Part shown: positions 1 through 5,480 of the stretch, one piece after another
How positions within the stretch are numbered: the first letter of the stretch is position 1
Layout: every line of letters starts with the position of its first letter
Source of the DNA: an uncultured Methylophilus sp.
Lineage (GTDB): Bacteria > Pseudomonadota > Gammaproteobacteria > Burkholderiales > Methylophilaceae
Assembly (NCBI GenBank): GCA_936943315.1
Contig: CAKZJM010000381.1
Span: 1-5,480 of the forward strand
Direction: 5' to 3'
Length of the DNA stretch: 5,480 bases
The notes under the pieces: generated by a model
The model's input: only the letters and a program-made list of their open reading frames with translations
Database searches by the model: none
Told to the model about the DNA's origin: nothing
Translations under genes and position numbers: made by a program

Positions 1-1638
1 GCTGAAGTACGGGCCGATTTTATTAAAATTGACCGCGCCATTGTGCACGAAGCACAAGGCAGCCGGGTGAGAACCGTGCTGCTGGAGGCCATCATCTCCA
101 TGGCACAGCGCCTGGGTTGCACCATCATCGCCGAAGGGCTGGAGCGGGTAGAAGATATTACGTATTGTCAGGACTTAGGCCTACATTATGCGCAGGGCCA
201 TTATTTCGCCCATCCGCAAAGCACCCCGAGCGATCAGGTGACCGCATTACCGCCACGTGATGAATCGCACCGGTCACATATCCCTGATGATTTCCATATC
301 GGTGAGTATATTAGCCACGGCCTAACGATTGATGTCAGTTGCACGCTCGCTGAAGCCAGAAGTTTATTCAATGCGCATGCAGATGTGGCCACCGCCGTTG
401 TCCTGGACGGCCAAACACCCTTGGGCGTGTTGCGGCGCGGTAAAGTGTTTTCAAAAAAAGTGTCTGGTTTGGGCGCTTGTTGCGACCCGCTGCCTAAAGT
501 TATCAACCACCTGATGCCCTCTTCTGCCCTGGCCCGTGTGTTTTACCTGGAACGCAGCAATACCGATATCTGGATCACTGTGAATGAAGAAGGCGCTTAC
601 GTGGGCGTTTTGCAACCCATGGAAATCATGGCACAGTTAATCAGCCGCAAAGCCACTACCGGTAATTTACATCCACTGAGCCACCTGACCACGGGGCCGA
701 CCTTAAGGCAAACGCTAGACAACAGCTTGCGCAACAACCCAAATACACAACTGGTGTATATAGACCTGGATCACTTCAAGTCTTATAACGACCGCTACGG
801 CTTTATCCGTGGCGACGCCATGATCCGGCTATTGTCTGAAATCATCCGCCAGGAGTTCCAGGAAAAATCGGGCGTGATGGTCGGCCATATCGGCGGAGAT
901 GACTTCGTGCTCATTTATGACCACAAAGCCCCCGCGCTTACAGAGACCTTGCTGCATATTATTAGCCAGTTCCAGGCCTTGGCCGTGCATTTATATGACG
1001 CGACCGACCTGGAGCGGGGATTCTTTACCACCGAAGATGGTAAAGACCACCCAGTCGCCAGCGTTTCCATCGCGGTGGTGAATGGCAAGCAAGGCACGCT
1101 GGAAAACAGCGTGATGGCCGCTGAACGGGCCGCCGTGCTTAAGAAAATTGGCAAGGCCAATATCGGCAGTATTGTCGTGGTGGAGGATAGTCCGCCGCAA
1201 ACCATATTACCCAAAAAAGAGTTTTACTCTAACTGGCAGCAAAAAGCCCTGTCAGCTTTGCAGTCCTTACTTAAAATTCAGCGTTCAACTGGCTCGCACG
1301 ATCTGGATAGCTGTTTTGCCGAATTCCCCTATTTTGAAGTCATTTTCGAGCTGGAGCCTAACGGTACTCAACGCTACGCCAACTGGATCAACCCCAATAT
1401 GTACGGCAAGATCAAGGCCGGGGGTGCTGGGATAGACCGTAGCCAGCAGGCTTACTATCAACGGGTTGCGGAAACACTCGCACCTTATATTTCGACCATT
1501 TATCTGTCTACCGCCACAGAGGATTTTTGCCTGACCGTATCCCTACCTATCCTGGATGATGACGGAACGCTGAAAAGCATATTAGTGGCAGACATCAATA
1601 TTGCGGCCATGGCGGTGCTCAGCAGCACACGCAGTTAA
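1..1638 (+). CDS. EAL–CBS–GGDEF c-di-GMP signalling protein with C-terminal PDC-like domain (5' partial)
   Basis: The reading frame is open from base 1, so the gene begins upstream; the GTG at 43 lies inside the EAL domain and is not a start. There are 545 residues visible (numbered from base 1). Residues 1–72 are the end of an EAL phosphodiesterase domain: DFIKID (6–11), AEGLE (44–48) and QG (65–66). K9, E45, E48 and Q65 are spaced as in active EAL enzymes; the EAL and DDFG motifs are outside the window. Residues about 100–217 resemble a divergent CBS pair. Residues about 230–397 form a GGDEF domain, with D255 of DLDHFK, N263, D272 and the signature GGDDF at 298–302. The RxxD inhibitory site is absent (KSGV in its place). 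Residues about 405–545 resemble a PDC/Cache sensor (DRSQQAYY from 479, ADIN near 530). No membrane segment is visible. The likely role is cytoplasmic synthesis and/or hydrolysis of c-di-GMP, but which activity dominates cannot be told. Domain family calls are firm for EAL and GGDEF, weaker for CBS and PDC. Confidence 0.9.
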   Translation, partial: AEVRADFIKIDRAIVHEAQGSRVRTVLLEAIISMAQRLGCTIIAEGLERVEDITYCQDLGLHYAQGHYFAHPQSTPSDQVTALPPRDESHRSHIPDDFHIGEYISHGLTIDVSCTLAEARSLFNAHADVATAVVLDGQTPLGVLRRGKVFSKKVSGLGACCDPLPKVINHLMPSSALARVFYLERSNTDIWITVNEEGAYVGVLQPMEIMAQLISRKATTGNLHPLSHLTTGPTLRQTLDNSLRNNPNTQLVYIDLDHFKSYNDRYGFIRGDAMIRLLSEIIRQEFQEKSGVMVGHIGGDDFVLIYDHKAPALTETLLHIISQFQALAVHLYDATDLERGFFTTEDGKDHPVASVSIAVVNGKQGTLENSVMAAERAAVLKKIGKANIGSIVVVEDSPPQTILPKKEFYSNWQQKALSALQSLLKIQRSTGSHDLDSCFAEFPYFEVIFELEPNGTQRYANWINPNMYGKIKAGGAGIDRSQQAYYQRVAETLAPYISTIYLSTATEDFCLTVSLPILDDDGTLKSILVADINIAAMAVLSSTRS

Positions 1639-1668
1639 GCAATATCAATGGTTGGAGATTATCAGGCG

Positions 1669-2313
1669 TTAGAGGTAGGCAAGTAAATCTTTGGGGTGCT
1701 CAATACAGGCCGCAGCCCCCCACGATTGTGGCTGGTCAGCCACTGACAAATACCCAAACAAGGCCACCAGTGTGGTCATGCCTGCCGCATTGCCCGCCTG
1801 CACATCCCGCTCGGCGTCACCGACATACAGTGCGGTTTGAGGATCAATCTGCATACGCTCGCAGGCCATTAAAAGCGTTTGTGGTGACGGCTTGGGTTGT
1901 GGCGCATCATCGCCGCTGATCACAGCGGCAGCCCGGAGATCCAGCCCCATATGGCTTACCATGGGCATGGTAAAGCGACGTGGTTTATTGGTGACGATTC
2001 CCCAGCGCAGCCCTCGTTGCTCAATGGCATGCAGGGTTTCTGCCATCCCGTCAAACAACACAGGCTGGCGGGTCATCACTTGCGTATATAACTCAAGATA
2101 TTCAGCACGCATGTCTTCAAAGCTGGCATCGGTAGGCAGCAAGCCAAAGCCAATTTCAAGCAGGCCGCGCGAGCCATGCGACGCATACGGGCGTATCGCC
2201 GCTTCAGGCAAAAAAGGCAATCCATGGCGTTCACGTTGCAAATTGAGCGCATAGCCCAAGTCAGGGGCGGTATCCACCAACGTCCCGTCAAAATCAAACA
2301 AAACCGCTTGCAT
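1669..2313 (-). CDS. gph: HAD-family phosphatase, phosphoglycolate phosphatase / MupP-like
   Basis: A complete 214-residue HAD-superfamily hydrolase of the usual size for Gph. Motif I is DFDGT at residues 7–11, with D7 the expected nucleophile and D9 the acid/base. Motif II is VTNK (107–110), the motif III lysine is K141 in PKPSP, and motif IV is GDAERD (165–170), whose acidic residues bind Mg2+. The helical cap lies between motifs I and II (about 15–85). It is the last gene of a minus-strand operon, 11 bp after ubiG, with an AGGA ribosome binding site six bases from the ATG. Two functions are possible: hydrolysis of 2-phosphoglycolate (Gph), or dephosphorylation of MurNAc-6-phosphate in peptidoglycan recycling (MupP). 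In Pseudomonas the gene after ubiG is mupP, and the GY…D.P..WGA stretch near 187–200 resembles that group as I remember it. The fold and reaction class are secure; the substrate is not. Confidence 0.9.
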   Translation of the reverse strand: MQAVLFDFDGTLVDTAPDLGYALNLQRERHGLPFLPEAAIRPYASHGSRGLLEIGFGLLPTDASFEDMRAEYLELYTQVMTRQPVLFDGMAETLHAIEQRGLRWGIVTNKPRRFTMPMVSHMGLDLRAAAVISGDDAPQPKPSPQTLLMACERMQIDPQTALYVGDAERDVQAGNAAGMTTLVALFGYLSVADQPQSWGAAACIEHPKDLLAYL

Positions 2314-2319
2314 TTAAGT

Positions 2320-2323
2320 TCCT
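2320..2323 (-). promoter_or_regulatory. Ribosome binding site of the gph/mupP-like gene
   Basis: On the minus strand, AGGA stands six bases before the ATG at 2313, in the 11-bp gap after the ubiG stop codon. This supports the chosen start, which sits only five residues ahead of the catalytic DFDGT strand core, and suggests independent initiation within a shared transcript. Confidence 0.7.
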
Positions 2324-2324
2324 G

Positions 2325-3023
2325 TCAGGCTTCCTTGATGGCATGCAGCATGTAGTTCACGCTGGTATCCTGAATGAGGGCATATTGCTTGCTCAGAGGG
2401 TGATATGTCACGCCAGTCTGGTGTTGCAGCTCTAGCTCAGTCTGGCGCATCCACGCAGCAAGTTCTGAGGGTTTGATAAACTTACTGTAATCATGCGTTC
2501 CTTTTGGTAGCAAGTTAAGCACATATTCTGCACCTACCACTGCCATCAAATAGGCTTTGGCGTTACGGTTCAGGGTTGAGAAAAATACATGTCCGCCAGG
2601 TTTTACCAAGGTGGCACAAGCGCGTACCACACTGGCTGGGTCAGGCACATGCTCCAGCATTTCCATGCAAGTCACCACATCAAAGGATTGCGGCTGCTCT
2701 TCGGCCAATGCTTCCACCGCGACACAACGGTATTCCACCTGCAAGCCTGATTCCAATGCGTGCAATTGAGCCACTTGCAGAGACTTCTCAGCCATATCTA
2801 TGCCTGTCACCTCAGCGCCACGTTGCGCCATAGACTCACTCAGGATACCGCCGCCACAGCCCACATCAAGCACTCGCTTGCCTGCCAGATTCGCACGGCT
2901 ATCAATATAATTGAGCCGCAAAGGGTTCAACTGGTGTAAAGGCTTAAACACGCCCTGCAAATCCCACCATTGATGCGCCAGTTCAGCAAATTTATTCACT
3001 TCTGCGGCTTCTACATTCGCCAT
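2325..3023 (-). CDS. ubiG: Ubiquinone biosynthesis O-methyltransferase UbiG
   Basis: A full-length 232-residue class I SAM-dependent methyltransferase that carries out both O-methylations of ubiquinone synthesis (2-polyprenyl-6-hydroxyphenol and demethylubiquinol steps), working at the cytoplasmic face of the inner membrane. The N-terminus has the UbiG signature around residues 10–40 (KFAELAHQWWD, then FKPLHQLNPLRLNYI). The SAM-binding motif I is VLDVGCGGG (51–59), the acidic residue ending the second strand is D76, and the post-motif II segment CMEMLEHVPDP spans 119–129. PKGTHDY (173–179) and FIKP lie in the segment that the family uses for membrane contact and substrate access. The start is fixed by family length and by AAAGGA six bases upstream. 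It is the middle gene of the operon, 24 bp after the deaminase stop and 11 bp before the phosphatase. Each methylation releases S-adenosylhomocysteine, a possible substrate of the upstream enzyme. No oddities are seen. Confidence 0.96.
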   Translation of the reverse strand: MANVEAAEVNKFAELAHQWWDLQGVFKPLHQLNPLRLNYIDSRANLAGKRVLDVGCGGGILSESMAQRGAEVTGIDMAEKSLQVAQLHALESGLQVEYRCVAVEALAEEQPQSFDVVTCMEMLEHVPDPASVVRACATLVKPGGHVFFSTLNRNAKAYLMAVVGAEYVLNLLPKGTHDYSKFIKPSELAAWMRQTELELQHQTGVTYHPLSKQYALIQDTSVNYMLHAIKEA

Positions 3024-3029
3024 ATTGAT

Positions 3030-3035
3030 TCCTTT
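3030..3035 (-). promoter_or_regulatory. Ribosome binding site of ubiG
   Basis: AAAGGA on the minus strand, six bases before the ATG at 3023, within the 24-bp gap after the amidohydrolase. It is a good Shine–Dalgarno match and decides the ubiG start. It contrasts with the first gene of the operon, which has no such site. Confidence 0.75.
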
Positions 3036-3047
3036 ACCTTAGGGGTC

Positions 3048-4376
3048 TCATGACTGCATTTTGAGTTGCCATTGCAACGCAATCGACCGTAATTCTTCCA
3101 CTTCCATCTGGGCAAACTGCATCTGCCCGTCTGGCGTACGTTGGTAACAAAGCTGACCATTCACCCAGGTTTGTGTCACCTGCTCTCGGCTAGCCACATA
3201 CACCAGATGCGATATGGGATCAAAACAAGGCAAGCTGTTCAAGTCATCCAGCTTGACCGCGACCAGGTCTGCCTGTTTCCCGACGGTAATACTGCCCACC
3301 TTCTCTTGCAAACCCAAGGCGCGTGCGGCACGTATGGTAGCCATCTCAAGTGCCTGATATGCAGGCAATGAGGCTGCATTCTGATCAGCCACTTTAGCCA
3401 GCAACGCGGCCGTTCTTATTTCTTGCCACAGATCTATGCGGTTGTTGCTGGCCGCGCCATCTGTCCCTAAGCCGACATTCACCCCGGCGCGTAATGCTGC
3501 CGCCACCGGTGCGACGCCACTGGCCAGTTTCAAATTAGAACAAGGGCAATGTGCAATATGGGCCCCCTGTATAGAAAGCGTTTCCAGCTCATTAGTTTCA
3601 AGATGCACGCCATGAGCCAGCACAGTGTTTGGACCGATCACGCCTAGTGCCAGTAAACGCTGCAAGGGCCGCACACCAAATTGTTCCAGGCTTTGCTGAA
3701 TTTCGGCCTGGGTTTCATGCAGATGGGTGTGAATGCCCAGATTCAGCTGTTCAGCCAGGGTGGCAATATATTCGAATGTCTGGTTGCTGACGGTATACGG
3801 CGCATGTGGCGCAAATGCAAAGCTGATGTGTTCATCTGACTTATATTGATCACGGACGTCGGTGCCCAAACGGATATAGTCGCTTGCGGTCGCGGCGTAA
3901 TTGGTAGGAAACTCGGTGATAACCAAGCCCACTTGCACCCGCATACCTGCCCGCTTCACCGCTTCAATGGTAGCTTGCGGAAAAAAATACATGTCATTGA
4001 AAGTCGTGACACCACCACTTAACATCTCTGCACAAGCGAGTAAACTGCCGTCATGCACAAATGATTTGGATACCCACCGCTGCTCGGCTGGCCAGATATG
4101 TTCGTTGAGCCACGGCATCAACGCGTAATCATCGGCATAGCCTTTTAAGAGATTCATGCTGCTATGCGCATGCAAGTTAATGAGTCCAGGGATCACGGCA
4201 TGCTGCGAGCAATCCACGACGGCCCAGTCTGCCGCCCATTCAGGGATTTCAGTCTTGGGGACAATGGCCCGAATCTGCCCGCCATCCACCAGAATCGCGT
4301 GTTGCTCTAACAGCGTTTGATCTGCGTCCATGGGGATCACCCAACGCGCTTTAATAATAAACTGTGTGTCTACCAT
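3048..4376 (-). CDS. mtaD: 5-methylthioadenosine / S-adenosylhomocysteine deaminase-type amidohydrolase (TRZ/ATZ family)
   Basis: With the start at 4376 this is a 442-residue metal-dependent amidohydrolase of the MTA/SAH deaminase group, which converts methylthioadenosine to methylthioinosine and/or SAH to S-inosylhomocysteine in the cytoplasm. The protein opens with the small beta-sandwich strand IIKARWVIP. Metal and catalytic residues of the barrel follow in order: HAH (H69, H71), APHAPYT (H191), HLHET (H218, E221), AHGVH (H255) and GTDGA (D306); the C-terminal strands (GKQADLVAV) close the sandwich. An in-frame ATG at 4448 would add 24 residues, but it lies in the loop of the ompA terminator and the added stretch shows no conservation pattern I recognise. 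The 4376 ATG matches the usual N-terminus of the family. It heads the operon with ubiG and the phosphatase; PA3170–ubiG–mupP of Pseudomonas is a comparable arrangement. Substrate could also be another aminopurine, since this group is promiscuous. No Shine–Dalgarno precedes the start. Confidence 0.88.
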   Translation of the reverse strand: MVDTQFIIKARWVIPMDADQTLLEQHAILVDGGQIRAIVPKTEIPEWAADWAVVDCSQHAVIPGLINLHAHSSMNLLKGYADDYALMPWLNEHIWPAEQRWVSKSFVHDGSLLACAEMLSGGVTTFNDMYFFPQATIEAVKRAGMRVQVGLVITEFPTNYAATASDYIRLGTDVRDQYKSDEHISFAFAPHAPYTVSNQTFEYIATLAEQLNLGIHTHLHETQAEIQQSLEQFGVRPLQRLLALGVIGPNTVLAHGVHLETNELETLSIQGAHIAHCPCSNLKLASGVAPVAAALRAGVNVGLGTDGAASNNRIDLWQEIRTAALLAKVADQNAASLPAYQALEMATIRAARALGLQEKVGSITVGKQADLVAVKLDDLNSLPCFDPISHLVYVASREQVTQTWVNGQLCYQRTPDGQMQFAQMEVEELRSIALQWQLKMQS

Positions 4377-4382
4377 ATCTGG

Positions 4383-4410
4383 ATTATAACTGAGCCCGCC
4401 GCCGTAAAAA
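4383..4410 (-). promoter_or_regulatory. Candidate sigma70 promoter of the amidohydrolase–ubiG–phosphatase operon
   Basis: On the minus strand a perfect TATAAT (4383–4388) is preceded, after 16 bases, by a weak −35-like TTTTTA (4405–4410). It sits between the ompA terminator and the first operon gene, the only place a dedicated promoter could be. The −10 box ends six bases before the ATG at 4376, so transcription would begin at or within a base or two of the start codon, giving a leaderless mRNA. The −10 match is strong, the −35 poor. Confidence 0.5.
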
Positions 4411-4434
4411 GCTGGCAGAGCATAAGAGGCATAA

Positions 4435-4462
4435 AAAAAGCCACGCATCAGCGTGGCTTTTT
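4435..4462 (-). terminator. Rho-independent terminator downstream of ompA
   Basis: A perfect 12-bp inverted repeat (4435–4446 pairing with 4451–4462) around a four-base loop, with GC core GCCACGC/GCGTGGC. On the minus strand it is followed by a run of seven T, and it begins about 20 bases after the ompA stop codon, so it ends the ompA transcript. Because A and T runs flank both sides it could work in both directions, but no plus-strand gene is present to need it. It insulates the downstream operon from the presumably strong ompA transcription. Confidence 0.93.
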
Positions 4463-4481
4463 ATTCAGAATTGAATCTGAA

Positions 4482-5480
4482 TTATTGGCAACCTACTTGT
4501 TTGGTGCCTTCAGCGCGGATATCAACGCGACGGTTAGGTTGCAAGCAAGAAATCAGTTTTTTGCTTACTTTTTTACCATCACACTGAACCACTGGCTCAG
4601 ACTTACCTTTACCTTCTGAAGTGATGATATTGCTATCAACGCCTTGAGCGATCAGGTAGTCAGCCACCATCTTAGCGCGACGCTCAGACAACTTCTGGTT
4701 GTAAGCATCAGAACCAATACGGTCTGTGTGGCCTGTCACGATCACAGCAGAAATTTCTGGGTTAGCCTTGATCTTGGCTGCAGTTTCTTCCAGAACTTTA
4801 CGGCCTTCTTCACGCAGGTTAGCCTTATCGAAACCGAACAGTTTTTCAGCACTTACTGTCACTGTTTCGTTTTGTGGCTTACATACAGGTGCCGGAGCTG
4901 GCGCAGGTGCTGGAGCTGGCTCTGGAGCTGGCTCAGCGGCTGCCACTGGTGTTGGCTCTGGTGTTGGCTCTTCAACCACTGGTGCTGGCGCGCCAAAACG
5001 GAAGATACCGCCCAAGTTTACTAATGTGTTACCGATTGTTTCTGTGTCACTACCTACACCAGCAACATCAATTTTTGCACGGCTCCATTGGTGACGCACA
5101 TCTGCTTGAATACCAAACTTGTCATTAAACAGGTACTGAGCACCCAAACCTACGTTTGCCATCCAGGAATTTTTCTTACCATCAACATCAGCGCCAGGAG
5201 CAGAGTAATCAATATCGTTACGTGCCGCACCCAAACCTGCGAGAAGGAACGGACGGAATTTGTCACGACTAAACATATACAAAGCATCCAGACCTAAAGA
5301 AGTTTGCTTGTATTTACCGCTTACTCCTGCAAGATCATTATCAGCACGGTTGTAACCCAGACGGCCTTGAATATCCCAATGCTCGCTCAGCTCTTTACCC
5401 AGTGACAAGAAACCGCCACGGCCGTTGTCTGCTTCGAGGTCATTGTCAGTATTCATGTAAGTTGCACCTGGAACAACATA
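4482..5480 (-). CDS. ompA: OmpA-family outer membrane protein (5' partial)
   Basis: The frame is open to the window edge, so the true start and signal peptide are missing; the ATG at 5456 is internal, as YVVPGATY reads on ahead of it. There are 332 residues visible (numbered from base 5480). Residues 1–163 form an OmpA-like transmembrane beta-barrel with alternating aromatic/polar strands ending in GGIFRFG. Residues about 164–199 are a Pro/Ala/Glu linker. Residues about 205–332 are the periplasmic OmpA-like domain: the motif TGHTDRIGSDAYNQ starts at 249, and D253 and R268 match E. coli OmpA D271 and R286, which bind diaminopimelate in peptidoglycan. C300 and C312 match the E. coli disulfide; C200 and C331 are additional. 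The role is anchoring the outer membrane to the cell wall and possibly small-pore activity. A strong terminator follows. Codon choice appears biased (many AAC, CGT, GGT), in keeping with high expression. Confidence 0.95.
   Translation of the reverse strand, partial: YVVPGATYMNTDNDLEADNGRGGFLSLGKELSEHWDIQGRLGYNRADNDLAGVSGKYKQTSLGLDALYMFSRDKFRPFLLAGLGAARNDIDYSAPGADVDGKKNSWMANVGLGAQYLFNDKFGIQADVRHQWSRAKIDVAGVGSDTETIGNTLVNLGGIFRFGAPAPVVEEPTPEPTPVAAAEPAPEPAPAPAPAPAPVCKPQNETVTVSAEKLFGFDKANLREEGRKVLEETAAKIKANPEISAVIVTGHTDRIGSDAYNQKLSERRAKMVADYLIAQGVDSNIITSEGKGKSEPVVQCDGKKVSKKLISCLQPNRRVDIRAEGTKQVGCQ
4885..4971. repeat. Short tandem repeats encoding the OmpA Pro-Ala/Glu linker
   Basis: Low-complexity DNA inside the ompA gene. 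On the plus strand an 18-base unit occurs twice with two differences (4885–4902 and 4903–4920). A 12-base unit GGAGCTGGCTCT is repeated at 4912–4923 and 4924–4935 (last base differs), and GGTGTTGGCTCT is repeated exactly at 4948–4959 and 4960–4971. All units are multiples of three, so copy-number changes would lengthen or shorten the linker without breaking the frame. Confidence 0.8.

Noticed and set aside
43..45. GTG as the start of the c-di-GMP gene
   Set aside because: The frame is open to base 1 and the codons before it encode the conserved DFIKID motif of the EAL domain, so it is an internal valine.
915..1214. Minus-strand 99-residue ORF opposite the GGDEF domain
   Set aside because: Antisense shadow of a well-supported coding domain, with no supporting signals.
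1615..1628. Small hairpin GTGCT-CAGC-AGCAC near the end of the c-di-GMP gene as a terminator
   Set aside because: Only a five-base stem, lies before the stop codon and has no following T-run.
1892..2254. Plus-strand 120-residue ORF opposite the phosphatase gene
   Set aside because: No recognisable motifs or ribosome binding site, and the minus-strand frame holds all four HAD motifs.
4329..4331. In-frame ATG at 4331 as the deaminase start, preceded by GGTGATCC resembling the anti-Shine–Dalgarno complement
   Set aside because: It would delete the conserved first beta-strand (IIKARWVIP) of the family, and the spacing to the ATG is too short.
4726..5094. Plus-strand 122-residue ORF with Gly-Ala repeats opposite ompA
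   Set aside because: It is the antisense shadow of the Pro/Ala linker repeats; the minus-strand frame has clear OmpA motifs.
5454..5456. ATG as the start of ompA
   Set aside because: The same frame continues upstream to the window edge with barrel-like sequence (YVVPGATY), and no signal peptide follows this ATG.

Overview
The window looks like an ordinary chromosomal segment of a Gram-negative proteobacterium, most likely a betaproteobacterium. Evidence is an OmpA-type outer-membrane protein with a periplasmic peptidoglycan-binding domain, a ubiquinone-biosynthesis methyltransferase (UbiG), and the gene order ompA – amidohydrolase – ubiG – gph/mupP-like phosphatase, which is familiar from beta- and gammaproteobacteria. 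A methylotroph-type betaproteobacterium (Methylophilaceae) would fit, but that is an impression and not something the sequence proves. No transposases, integrases, CRISPR arrays, tRNA or rRNA genes are visible, and coding density is very high.

Layout. Bases 1–1638 (+) hold the 3' part of a c-di-GMP signalling gene: the end of an EAL domain, a CBS-pair-like region, a GGDEF domain with a GGDDF signature, and a C-terminal PDC/Cache-like sensor region. It converges, across only 30 bp, on a three-gene minus-strand operon: an MTA/SAH deaminase-type amidohydrolase (3048–4376), ubiG (2325–3023) and a HAD phosphatase of the Gph/MupP group (1669–2313). The gaps are 24 and 11 bp. Further right, also on the minus strand, is a 5'-truncated ompA-family gene (4482–5480), separated from the operon by a strong hairpin terminator (about 4435–4462).

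How the genes relate. UbiG uses S-adenosylmethionine and releases S-adenosylhomocysteine. The upstream amidohydrolase belongs to a group that deaminates SAH and/or methylthioadenosine, so the pair may link a methylation to by-product disposal. The last gene is traditionally called phosphoglycolate phosphatase, but its place after ubiG and its C-terminal sequence resemble MupP, the MurNAc-6-phosphate phosphatase of peptidoglycan recycling. The ompA product is an abundant-type envelope protein that anchors the outer membrane to peptidoglycan.

Most notable points: (i) the longest-ORF start of the amidohydrolase falls in the loop of the ompA terminator, and the credible start 72 bp downstream has a TATAAT box six bases ahead of it and no ribosome binding site, suggesting a leaderless mRNA; (ii) the reversed EAL–CBS–GGDEF–PDC domain order; (iii) an extra cysteine pair bracketing the OmpA periplasmic domain. 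I see no convincing evidence of an undescribed multi-gene system here.
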